Shown here in pieces: positions 35,381 through 43,098 of a stretch of 64,000 nucleotides of DNA. The stretch lies in contig NZ_CP046244.1 in the NCBI RefSeq assembly GCF_009735625.1, positions 1 through 64,000 of the forward strand, read 5' to 3'. The DNA is from Moorella glycerini. GTDB lineage: Bacteria > Bacillota > DSM-521 > Neomoorellales > Neomoorellaceae. Position numbers and translations under genes: made by a program. Positions within the stretch are counted from its first letter, which is position 1. Each line of letters opens with the position of its first letter. Below the pieces are notes generated by a model, which ran no database searches, had not been told where the DNA came from, and saw only the letters and a list, made by a program, of their open reading frames with translations.

Positions 35381-36282
35381 TAAACTTCTTCCTCCCGTGT
35401 ATTCCCCTGGAGTAGCCTGATCAGGTTCAGGACCAGGTTGCGCTCTTCCTCTTTAGCACGGCTTACAAAACGCCGTATTTCTTGATACTGGTCTTCGGCA
35501 GCTACACTTAAAGGGCGCCGGTTTTCATTCAATGAATGCAAGAAATCCAGCAACCCCCTGATCTCCATTTCTTCCCAATCGGCCAGGGCGCGGACAATTT
35601 GCTGGAGAACCGGGCGTCGCAGGGCCTCCCGGATGTCGGCAGCCAGGCGATAATCCAGGTATAAATCTTCCTCCTCTTCCTCCATGAGGAAGTAGCAGGT
35701 TGATACCCCCAGGGCTTCGGCCAGGCTGCTCAATGTTGCCAGGGAGGGCTGGATGCGGTCCGTTTCGATCTGGCCGATAAGGCTGTGGGAAATACCCACC
35801 TGCTGGGCCAGTTCCTTCTGGGTCAGGCCCATCTTTTCCCGCAAGCGCTTTAATTTATTGCCCAGGGTATCCTCCTGGCTGGAACGCAGGAGGGAACTGG
35901 GGGACACCTCCAGGACGGCAGCCAATTTCTCGAGAGTTTTTAACGAGGCCGTCGACCGCGAGCGCTCGATCTCGCTGATATGGGCCAGGGATACGCCGGA
36001 ACGACGGCTCAATTCGCTTAAGGTTATCCCCTTTTGTTCTCGCAAGCGCCGCAGCCTGGCCCCTACAGTATTTTGGTCCTTGTTACCATTTTCCTCTGTA
36101 AAGTAACTAATATCTACATTTAAAATACCGGCTACCTCCGCCAGGGTAGCTGTCGAGAGGCGCCTGGTTCCCTTTTCTACCTCGGCCATACAGTCCGGGG
36201 CAATATCCAGGCGGTCGGCCAGTTCCTCCAGGGATATGCCCCGCTCTTCCCGTAACTTCTTTAACCTTTCCCCTACCGTCAT
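35380..36282 (-). CDS. XRE-family regulator with three tandem HTH domains
   Basis: A 300-residue protein with three separate Cro/C1-type helix-turn-helix modules at about 4-60, 72-130 and 139-198. Each has the order LRxLREE/QKG, then S/AxxxGVSxxxISEIExxxR. The remaining 100 residues are helical and charged with an acidic patch (EEEEEDLYLDYRLAADIREA). It has no visible ligand-binding domain. It sits between dsrN and tusA in the second Dsr-like operon, so it could regulate that operon. Three complete HTH units in one chain are unusual; one or two are common. Confidence 0.9.
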   Translation of the reverse strand: MTVGERLKKLREERGISLEELADRLDIAPDCMAEVEKGTRRLSTATLAEVAGILNVDISYFTEENGNKDQNTVGARLRRLREQKGITLSELSRRSGVSLAHISEIERSRSTASLKTLEKLAAVLEVSPSSLLRSSQEDTLGNKLKRLREKMGLTQKELAQQVGISHSLIGQIETDRIQPSLATLSSLAEALGVSTCYFLMEEEEEDLYLDYRLAADIREALRRPVLQQIVRALADWEEMEIRGLLDFLHSLNENRRPLSVAAEDQYQEIRRFVSRAKEEERNLVLNLIRLLQGNTREEEV

Positions 36283-36305
36283 AGCAAAGCTCCTCCTTAT
36301 TTCCC

Positions 36306-37694
36306 TTACAATGTTACCGTTTTTATTTTTCTTTTACCGGCTGCCAGGCCCACCAGGTTCGCCGCCCATTCGGGGTGGGTGGGAGCATAGAGATGATTGT
36401 AGCCGGCCAGGACCCTGTTATAAAGGATGCCGTCCACCCGGCCGTCGATACCAAAGCCGCGCTGCACCCGGTAAAGAAAACGCACGGCCCTGCGGTCCAG
36501 ATTAATTACCCGGGAATGATGAAACTCATGGCCTTTAATGAGGCTGCCCCGGCTTAAAAAGGGGCTGTCTCCCTCTACCAGCATGGTTGTATAGCCGTGG
36601 CCCTGGGGCCGGGAGGACATGGTGACATCTAAGGGCAAAGCGCCGCTCATCTCATACCAGCGTCCCTGGTAATTAAGGCGCCTGGCCAGGTACATCAGCC
36701 CGCCGCACTCGGCATAAACGGGCATGCCTTCAGCTACAGCCCCTTTGACCGCCTGGCGGAGAGATACATTGGCCTCCAGCCGGCCGGCAAAAACTTCGGG
36801 AAACCCGCCCCCTATATACAGGCCGTCGATGGCCGGCAGCTTTTCATCCTGCAGGCTATCTATGGTAATCACTTGCGCGCCGGCCTGCTCCAGGGCCTCC
36901 AGATTTTCCGGGTAATAAAAGGTAAAAGCGCGATCTTGAAAGATACCCAGGCGTACCTGTGGTAAAGGCGGTTGCTGCCCCTCTGGCCCGGGGGGCAGGG
37001 CCGGGACCTGGCTGGCAATGGCCAGCATGGCGTCCAGGTCAACGTTCGCAGCAATGGCTGCCCCGGTGGCTACCAGGGCGGCATGGATGCTTTCGTTTTC
37101 TCCAGCCGGGATCAGCCCCAGGTGACGGTCGGGAATAACAAAATCCCTCTTTTTAGGCAGGGCTCCCAGGACCGGTAAGCCGGTATAGTGTTCAATGGAG
37201 CGCCGCAACATATCTTCATGCCGGGGACGGGCTACCTGGTTTAAAATGACGCCGGCTATCCTTACCCGGGGATCAAAATTTTGAAAGCCCTGAACCATGG
37301 CTGCCGCGCTCCTGGTCATGCGAACGGCATCAATAACTAAAATCACCGGGCATTTAAGAGTACTGGCAATGGCCGCCGTGCTGTTGCTTCCCTCCAGGTC
37401 CAGGCCGTCAAAGAGCCCCATGGCCCCTTCGATTAGCCCCAGGTCGGCACCCCGGCAGCCAGCGCTGAAATGTTGCTCTAATTTTTCCGGCGGGAGAAAA
37501 TATAAATCCAGGTTGCGGCAGGGACGGCCTGCGGCCAGGGTCAACCAGCTAGGGTCGATGAAATCCGGCCCTTTCTTAAAGGGCTGCACTACCAGGCCCC
37601 TTTGCCGCAGGGCAACAATTAAGCCCAGGGTAATGGTTGTTTTACCCGAACGCCCGTGGGGCGCGGCAATTACCAGGCGCACGCTTCCCGCCAC
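36306..37694 (-). CDS. dsrN: DsrN-like siroheme amidase (cobyrinate a,c-diamide synthase family)
   Basis: A 462-residue glutamine-dependent amidotransferase of the CbiA/CobB family. The N-terminal ATP-binding domain starts VRLVIAAPHGRSGKTTITLG, with a P-loop. The C-terminal GATase domain has the catalytic Cys in MPVYAECGGLMYLARRL and GHEFHHSR. In sulfate reducers DsrN is thought to amidate siroheme for DsrAB. Here it lies directly behind the dsrA2-dsrB2 pair, 7 bases apart, which favours that role over cobalamin synthesis; no other cobalamin genes are near. Confidence 0.85.
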   Translation of the reverse strand: MAGSVRLVIAAPHGRSGKTTITLGLIVALRQRGLVVQPFKKGPDFIDPSWLTLAAGRPCRNLDLYFLPPEKLEQHFSAGCRGADLGLIEGAMGLFDGLDLEGSNSTAAIASTLKCPVILVIDAVRMTRSAAAMVQGFQNFDPRVRIAGVILNQVARPRHEDMLRRSIEHYTGLPVLGALPKKRDFVIPDRHLGLIPAGENESIHAALVATGAAIAANVDLDAMLAIASQVPALPPGPEGQQPPLPQVRLGIFQDRAFTFYYPENLEALEQAGAQVITIDSLQDEKLPAIDGLYIGGGFPEVFAGRLEANVSLRQAVKGAVAEGMPVYAECGGLMYLARRLNYQGRWYEMSGALPLDVTMSSRPQGHGYTTMLVEGDSPFLSRGSLIKGHEFHHSRVINLDRRAVRFLYRVQRGFGIDGRVDGILYNRVLAGYNHLYAPTHPEWAANLVGLAAGKRKIKTVTL

Positions 37695-37701
37695 CTCCCC
37701 C

Positions 37702-38784
37702 CTAATAGCGAAAATGTAGGTCGCGGCGAATGCTTGTCTGGGGCACCCTTTTATCTACCAGTTCCTCCAGCGGGCCGGCACCGATGGTTGCTAAAAAATC
37801 GCTCCAGCCCGTACGTTCGATAAACCCGGCCAGCCTTTCCCCCGGTTTTCCTGCCCTGCGCCAGTAGTTGATAATAACCTCGATGCGGTCAATGATGGCG
37901 CTATAGTCCAGGGGCCGGGCCGGTACCCGGGGAAAGACGATGGCCGCCATTTCGGGCCCCTTGCAGCTATTGCCGCCATGACCGCCTGCGGCAATGGCCA
38001 CGTAGCTCTTTTTCTTCAGGCTAATACCTTCAGGGGCCACCTGGACGCAGGAAGTGCAACGCACGCAACGATCGACATCAATGGTTACCAAGGTTCCCTT
38101 CTCAGTTTGCCGGGGCCGGATGGCTCCCGTGGGACACCAGGAGACCAGCAGGCCAATGTCGATATTGGCGGCCAGGAAGCGGGCCTCGTCTACCTCTGGC
38201 ACGGCGTCATATAGACCCAAAATACCAATATCGGCTTCCACCCCGCCGCCGCACTGGTTGGGACAACCACCGATAGAAATCTTTAAAGGAGCCGGCAATT
38301 CCTGTTGTAAAAAGTCCTGGTAAAAGTAATCAGTTATCGCCTGGGCAATACTGGGTGCATCGACAGCGGCATTCTGGCAGTGGATAAAAGAGGTGCAGCA
38401 TTTTACCTGGTGCAGGGAGTTGCCTGTACCTCCGGCCGGGAAACCGGCGGCTTGCAATTCGGCCAGGAATTTTTCCAGTTTTGCGGGCCTGACACCTACA
38501 AACTCGAAACCCTGGCGGCTCGTGCGGCGGCCGGTTAAAGCATACTCCCGGACCCAGCGAGCGAGATCCCGCAAGGTGCTGGCGCTCAAGAGGCCGTTGG
38601 GGGGCAACAGGATGCGTACCGTTAACAGTTCGCTGCCATCTGCCGCCAGGTGGCGGATAACGCCAGGTTGTACCAGTTCATGCCATACCCAGCTGCCCTG
38701 GCGGGCCAGCAACTCAGCAGGTATTTCCCGGCGGTAGTCGGGCATAATGCCGGCCGGCAGGTCAGGTGCGTCCACCCCGGCCAC
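37702..38784 (-). CDS. divergent DsrB-like sulfite/nitrite reductase subunit
   Basis: A 360-residue paralogue of DsrB, sharing the order of siroheme-reductase domains but shorter than DsrB (about 395). Cluster cysteines are CCTSFIHC at 129-136 and CPNQC at 174-178. The ferredoxin insert has Cys217 (CPTGAI) and CVRCTSC at 240-246, but the fourth cysteine of the usual CxxCxxCxxxCP is Ala250. Whether one [4Fe-4S] still forms is open. It lies between dsrA2 and dsrN in one operon. Substrate is not certain: sulfite, nitrite or another oxyanion. Confidence 0.88.
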   Translation of the reverse strand: MAGVDAPDLPAGIMPDYRREIPAELLARQGSWVWHELVQPGVIRHLAADGSELLTVRILLPPNGLLSASTLRDLARWVREYALTGRRTSRQGFEFVGVRPAKLEKFLAELQAAGFPAGGTGNSLHQVKCCTSFIHCQNAAVDAPSIAQAITDYFYQDFLQQELPAPLKISIGGCPNQCGGGVEADIGILGLYDAVPEVDEARFLAANIDIGLLVSWCPTGAIRPRQTEKGTLVTIDVDRCVRCTSCVQVAPEGISLKKKSYVAIAAGGHGGNSCKGPEMAAIVFPRVPARPLDYSAIIDRIEVIINYWRRAGKPGERLAGFIERTGWSDFLATIGAGPLEELVDKRVPQTSIRRDLHFRY

Positions 38785-38789
38785 CTCCT

Positions 38790-39914
38790 TTAAAAACCAT
38801 TTCTTTTGGGACTTAAAAGGATCTGGGGCTCGACCTTCAGGCCCAGCTCCTTGAGAACCCAGAGGGGACCCACCCGGACGATAAAGTCCCCCACCCGTTC
38901 TTTCTTCCTGGCATTATCGGCCCAGAGTTCCAGGAAGGCGCCAAAGAGATCGCCGATGGCCGTATAATCATCATCCTTAATAGGGATGAATGGTACCAGG
39001 ACATAACCCACCATAGGCCCCTGGGGGCCGCGGTGGCCATACTTACCCCCTGCCACCCAGGCCACGCCCCGCTCCCGGCCGGGACGGATGGCCGGGCAGA
39101 AATTGATGCAGGCCATGCAGTGCCAGCATCTGTCCGGCGCTACAGTGAGAGTGGAACCTGTCCAGTTTAAAGCCCCGGCCGGGCAGGCCGCAATCAGCCC
39201 GGCCAGGTCACCGCCGGCCTGCTGCCAGGCAGCCAGGACTTCGTTATTTATTTGCGGCAAATCACGGTAAACGCCAATAAAGGAGTGATCCTTTTGCATC
39301 ATGGCCCGGATGCAATCATTGGGGCAACCGGCAACACCACTTTTCACCTTCTGAGGGTAACCGGGGTATTGCTGTTCATCAATAAAGCGCTGGCCCAGGT
39401 AGGTAGCCAGGGCCGGGGCATTGATCAGGGCCATATCACACCTGGCCGGGCCGCAGCAGGCTGTTAAGCAGCGCAGGTCATTGCCGGTAGAACCGATATC
39501 CAGGCCCGCGGTATTTAATTCCCTGACCATGGGGACCATTTGCTCCCGAGTGGTATAGATTTCAATGGTGCCACCGCTCGTGAGGTGGATGAGGCCTTTA
39601 CCATAGGTTTCGGCACAAGTAGCCAGTTTTTCCAGCGTCCCGGCCGATAACCACCCCCCTGCCGGGGGCAGGATGCGCAAGTAGGCCGATTCCTCAATTA
39701 TCTCCGGCCGGCAGCTGTTGCGTACCGCGACGCCGGAAGGTAATTCCGGTATGCTGATATACCCCCCGTGGCCGTAGGCAGTTTCCCCTGTTGCCAGTCC
39801 CTCTTCATACATGGCCAGGGGATAGCGACTATCGCTTAATTCCCGGACATGGCTGGGGGAAGGTCCTTTCATGAGCTGGCGGCAAAGGGGGAACTCCTTG
39901 CTGTCTCCGGGCAA
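38790..39914 (-). CDS. divergent DsrA-like sulfite/nitrite reductase subunit
   Basis: A 374-residue paralogue of DsrA, about 100 residues shorter than the dsrA of this window, mainly from a short N-terminus. It keeps CLTACCGPARC at 149-159 and CPNDC at 197-201 for the siroheme-linked 4Fe-4S cluster. The ferredoxin domain is complete, with Cys244 and CWHCMACINFC at 263-273. The first gene of a dsrA2-dsrB2 pair, 5 bases before its partner. This pair belongs to the same superfamily as the asrC/Dsr enzymes; it is not a duplicate of the neighbouring dsrAB. I recall deep-branching second Dsr copies being noted in Moorella, but I cannot verify it here. Confidence 0.88.
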   Translation of the reverse strand: MPGDSKEFPLCRQLMKGPSPSHVRELSDSRYPLAMYEEGLATGETAYGHGGYISIPELPSGVAVRNSCRPEIIEESAYLRILPPAGGWLSAGTLEKLATCAETYGKGLIHLTSGGTIEIYTTREQMVPMVRELNTAGLDIGSTGNDLRCLTACCGPARCDMALINAPALATYLGQRFIDEQQYPGYPQKVKSGVAGCPNDCIRAMMQKDHSFIGVYRDLPQINNEVLAAWQQAGGDLAGLIAACPAGALNWTGSTLTVAPDRCWHCMACINFCPAIRPGRERGVAWVAGGKYGHRGPQGPMVGYVLVPFIPIKDDDYTAIGDLFGAFLELWADNARKKERVGDFIVRVGPLWVLKELGLKVEPQILLSPKRNGF

Positions 39915-39917
39915 AAC

Positions 39918-40172
39918 TTAACACTCCTTTGGCATGGGCAGGCCGGTAATCTGGCTGATTTCACCTATAGGATTGCCCGGGAAAAGTTTATAAATCTGCT
40001 TTTTATCCAGGCCGCTCAGTTTAATCAGGTTACGCAAGGTACAGATGGTCCGGTGCTGGTCATAGTACTCATAGCTAATTGCTATTAATTTCCAGTGGTC
40101 TTCGTTTAAAATAATGCCCCTCTGCCTGGCCCGGGTGGTAATTTCTCTTTTTTTATCATCTGGCGGCAGCAC
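39918..40172 (-). CDS. DsrC/TusE-family protein with only the C-terminal cysteine
   Basis: An 84-residue protein of the DsrC/TusE family (LNEDHWKLIAISYEYYDQHR, LIKLSGLDKKQIYKLFPGNP). It ends in LPMPKEC, so the CysA equivalent is the last residue. The position of the second redox cysteine (CysB) is Ser73. It also has Cys44. This pattern resembles TusE-type carriers rather than DsrC, whose two cysteines form the trisulfide. The GTG start has GGAGG 10 bases upstream. It lies between dsrC and dsrA2. Confidence 0.85.
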   Translation of the reverse strand: MLPPDDKKREITTRARQRGIILNEDHWKLIAISYEYYDQHRTICTLRNLIKLSGLDKKQIYKLFPGNPIGEISQITGLPMPKEC

Positions 40173-40244
40173 CTTCTGCCATCCTCCCCCGAATTGATAT
40201 AAAGGCCAGCACTGGCGCGCTGGCCTCCCTTTTGATATTTTACT

Positions 40245-40562
40245 TTACACGCAACCGGTCGGCTTGGGTAAACCGGCAATCTTGCAGGCCCCTTTGGCCG
40301 GGCCGCTGGGGAAGAGATCGTAGATCTGTTTCAGGCTGAAACCTGTTTCTTTGCAAAGTTTGCGGATCATGGGGGCAATACCAAACTGCTGGTAATACTG
40401 GCGCAGGTAGTTAACTACCTTCCAGTGATCCTCGGTCAGTTCGGTTACCCCTTCGGTTTCGGCCAGGGCTTTGGCTACGGCCTCATTCCACTTGCTGGGG
40501 TCGGCGATAAAACCGTCCTCATCAACTTCAATTTCGATGCCACCAACATTAATTGCTGGCAT
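40245..40562 (-). CDS. dsrC: DsrC sulfur carrier
   Basis: A 105-residue protein from ATG 40562 (GGAGG 8 bases upstream). The C-terminal arm has both conserved cysteines: CysB at 93 and CysA at 104 (GACKIAGLPKPTGCV). In the Dsr pathway DsrC receives sulfur from DsrAB as a trisulfide and is reduced by DsrMK. It lies beside the divergent dsrA2-dsrB2 pair and is the only full dsrC in the window, so it may serve both systems. Confidence 0.95.
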   Translation of the reverse strand: MPAINVGGIEIEVDEDGFIADPSKWNEAVAKALAETEGVTELTEDHWKVVNYLRQYYQQFGIAPMIRKLCKETGFSLKQIYDLFPSGPAKGACKIAGLPKPTGCV

Positions 40563-40681
40563 GGCCAACACCTCCTGCTAGATTTTATTATACCTGTACC
40601 TTTGTATTTAGGCTACAGGCTAATAACACCATGATTGTTAAACATTCCTTGTTCTTGCTTTCTAATACGTGACAGCAGCTT

Positions 40682-42058
40682 TTAACGCACCAATGCGTTG
40701 GCTACCAGTTCGCTAACGCCGGCGAAGCGTACCGGCAGTTGATAGTAATTGATAATCTCGCGAAACTGGCCCTTGCAGTTGGAACAGGCCAGGGCGATGA
40801 TACTGGCCCCTGAAGCCTGCAGCTGCTCGGCTTTGATCTTGCCGTAAGTTTCCATGCGGAACTTGCGGAAATCGCCCTTTTCCATGATAGCAAAACCGCT
40901 GCCGCCGCCACAGCAGATACTCATTTCCCGGTTGGGCGTCAGCTCGCGAAAATCAAGGCAGCAGGCCTTGAGGATGCGCCGGGGCTCTTCATACAGGCCA
41001 CCCAGGCGGCCCAGCTTGCAGGAATCGTGGTAGGTAACAGGCTCCGGGTTTTTCTCCGGGTCAACCTTAATCCGTCCTTCCCGGATCCATGCATCTTCCA
41101 GTTCCAGGATGCTCTTGACCTCAAAGGGTCTCTCCTCAGGGGGAATGAGCCTTAACATTAAATACTTCAGCGCTTCAAAGGCATGGCCGCACTCGCCCAC
41201 CACCAGGGTCTTAATCCCCAGTTTTCTGGCTGTTGCTACCTGAGCCTTAACAATGGTGGTAAATTCGGCATCGCTATAGAATACGCCGTAATTAACGGCA
41301 TCGTTGATGCCGGTCGCCGGGGAATTTAAGGTCCAGTCAACGCCGGCGGCAGCCATGACCTCAGCCGCACCCATGACCGTCTCGGCAAAGGCCAGGTAGT
41401 CTCCGGCATTATGCATGAGCAGGTATTCGGCGCCCTCTTTATCTACCGGTATTTTAACTTTATAACCCTTTGTATCCTCAATCTCTTCCTCGAGAAATTC
41501 AATCATATCCAAAAAGGCGTTGGCCGGCGTGCCGGTAGCGTTACCGAATTTTGCTTGTTTCTGGGTGCCGTTTTTCTTGAGCTCGTCAGGGGCAATATCA
41601 ATAGCGTCGAAAATCTTCCTGGCCTCCCGGGCAATGACGCCGTTATCGATGGCTACCGGGCAGACGTAGGCGCAGCGCCGGCAGATAGTGCAGCGGTAAA
41701 TGTTCTCGGCCATGGCGTTGAGTTTTTCTTCCGTCAGATTCTCCGCCCCTACCAGGCCCGGAAAGATTCTCCCGGGCAGGGTGAAGTAGCGCTTGTAGAC
41801 TTTACGCAGCATATCGGAACGGTAAACTGGATGGTAGATATCTTTCTTCCCGCTGGCCAGGTAAACCGGGCAGACCTCCGCGCAGGTACCACACTTCATG
41901 CAGGTATCCAGGGATAAGGTATAGGGTAACCAGAAGGTCCAGTTATCCCTTTGCTGGAGGGACTTCTTCATGGCCTGCAAGAATTTCTCTACCCGTGGCT
42001 CGTCTGGTTTTAGCGTTTCATCGGATAGTACCCGGTAGTCGTCAAAAACTTTACGCAT
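40682..42058 (-). CDS. second DsrK/HdrD-like iron-sulfur protein
   Basis: A 458-residue protein with two 4Fe-4S ferredoxin sites (CMKCGTCAEVCPVY, CTICRRCAYVCPVA) and a CCG-type catalytic domain (HDSCKLGRLGGLYEEPRRIL, ICCGGGSGF). A further CSNCKGQF group lies near the C-terminus. It is about 80 residues shorter than the DsrK of this window. Its start overlaps the stop of the membrane gene by one base. The pair forms a DsrMK-like module that could pass quinol electrons to the dsrC product. Confidence 0.88.
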   Translation of the reverse strand: MRKVFDDYRVLSDETLKPDEPRVEKFLQAMKKSLQQRDNWTFWLPYTLSLDTCMKCGTCAEVCPVYLASGKKDIYHPVYRSDMLRKVYKRYFTLPGRIFPGLVGAENLTEEKLNAMAENIYRCTICRRCAYVCPVAIDNGVIAREARKIFDAIDIAPDELKKNGTQKQAKFGNATGTPANAFLDMIEFLEEEIEDTKGYKVKIPVDKEGAEYLLMHNAGDYLAFAETVMGAAEVMAAAGVDWTLNSPATGINDAVNYGVFYSDAEFTTIVKAQVATARKLGIKTLVVGECGHAFEALKYLMLRLIPPEERPFEVKSILELEDAWIREGRIKVDPEKNPEPVTYHDSCKLGRLGGLYEEPRRILKACCLDFRELTPNREMSICCGGGSGFAIMEKGDFRKFRMETYGKIKAEQLQASGASIIALACSNCKGQFREIINYYQLPVRFAGVSELVANALVR

Positions 42059-42720
42059 TATTCCATTTCACCCCACTTAACCTTGTGATAGGTAAAATAC
42101 TTGACGGCAAAGTGCGCCATACGGGTAAAAGGGATGTAGATCATAAAAAGCCACAACAACAAAAGAAAGATCAGGTAGCTTCCTGGCAGTGGTAAGTGGG
42201 GTTTCAAGGTTAACAAACTGATAAAATAACTCCGGAAAGCAAAATCACTGAGAGCCCCACTGGCGAGGGCGGCAAGGGCCACCAGTAAGATAAAGAGCAG
42301 GTTCAAGTATTCCACCGGCGCCGAAATCTGGCGTAGTTCGGCAGCAAATAAGCGCAATAAAAGCAACAGGCAGGAACCTGTCAGGGCTAAAACCCCGCCG
42401 GCTATACCCAGATCAATGGCGAAGGGGGCCCCCACCAGCAAGAAAAACAGCCAGAAGACGACTAAGTAAATACCCCAGTGCATAACCAGGGAAGGAAACC
42501 ATAATTTGCGGTTATGGTGAAAAAGGCTGCGGAGAGTGAAAACCTCGGTCACGAGTTCGCCCAGCTGGCCTCCCAGGGTACGCGGGTAGGGAAAAAGTTC
42601 CCAGTGCAGGTTTGCCGGCGCATTATACCAGGATGCTACTTTATAACCCAGGCCCAAAACCAGGATGGCGATAGATACATACGGCAAAACGCCACCGATG
42701 AATGATTGCCAGAAATTCAT
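42058..42720 (-). CDS. second DsrM-like membrane cytochrome b
   Basis: A 220-residue membrane protein with about five helices and a NarI-type pattern (WFPSLVMHWGIYLVVFWLFF, FMIYIPFTRMAHFAVKYFTY). It is shorter than the first DsrM (330). It is the first gene of the second Dsr-like operon and overlaps the DsrK-like gene by one base, which suggests a two-subunit complex without J, O or P. A copy of the recurrent element lies about 120-145 bases upstream. Confidence 0.85.
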   Translation of the reverse strand: MNFWQSFIGGVLPYVSIAILVLGLGYKVASWYNAPANLHWELFPYPRTLGGQLGELVTEVFTLRSLFHHNRKLWFPSLVMHWGIYLVVFWLFFLLVGAPFAIDLGIAGGVLALTGSCLLLLLRLFAAELRQISAPVEYLNLLFILLVALAALASGALSDFAFRSYFISLLTLKPHLPLPGSYLIFLLLLWLFMIYIPFTRMAHFAVKYFTYHKVKWGEME

Positions 42721-42837
42721 AAACTGCCCCCCTCAAAAGCTTGTCATACCCTGCATGTTTACGTTCACGCAAGTGCAACTATGATATTTATAAAATCCCG
42801 TTAGTTATTATTCTTTTTATTTCGCTATCGAGGGCAG

Positions 42838-42864
42838 TTTTCCTGCTGCCGGCAAAAAATTTTT
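42838..42864. repeat. recurrent upstream element, diverged copy
   Basis: TTTTCCTGCTGCCGGCAAAA followed by AATTTTTT, upstream of the dsrM2 operon. It shares the core with the copies at 25276 and 33747. Confidence 0.55.
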
Positions 42865-42880
42865 TGGTATTTATAAAAAG

Positions 42881-42914
42881 AGCTCAAGGCCCCGGCAATC
42901 CGGGACCTTGAGCT
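42881..42914 (-). terminator. intrinsic terminator after the 45-residue membrane protein gene
   Basis: AGCTCAAGGCCCCGG pairs with a matching arm at 42900-42914, one mismatch, with CTTTTTAT following on the minus strand. Confidence 0.85.
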
Positions 42915-42943
42915 TATAGAGGAACGAAACATGGTTGTTTTAC

Positions 42944-43081
42944 CTAAATTGTATGAGTTACCAGCAGGAGCACCACCAGCAGGACAATCCCCAGTCCCAG
43001 GCTAATGCTGATTAGCTTTTTTTCGGCAGGCAGCAAATCAAACCATTCTTCCTCTTGCGGCAGGCGTTCTTGTTCGGCCAT
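42944..43081 (-). CDS. 45-residue single-helix membrane protein
   Basis: A small ORF of 45 codons from ATG 43081 with AAAGGAGG at good spacing. It begins MAEQERLPQEEEWFDLLPAE, an acidic cytoplasmic part, and ends with one transmembrane helix (ISLGLGIVLLVVLLLVTHTI). It lies 17 bases after the YeiH-family transporter gene and is followed by a terminator. Its position suggests a small subunit or regulator of that transporter. I do not recognise the family. Confidence 0.75.
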   Translation of the reverse strand: MAEQERLPQEEEWFDLLPAEKKLISISLGLGIVLLVVLLLVTHTI

Positions 43082-43098
43082 TTTTAGTTACCTCCTTT

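Noticed and set aside
36306-37694. Calling the CbiA-like gene a cobalamin biosynthesis gene
   Set aside because: No other cobalamin gene is near and it directly follows a DsrAB-like pair, so DsrN is the better call. The CbiA activity is not excluded by sequence alone.
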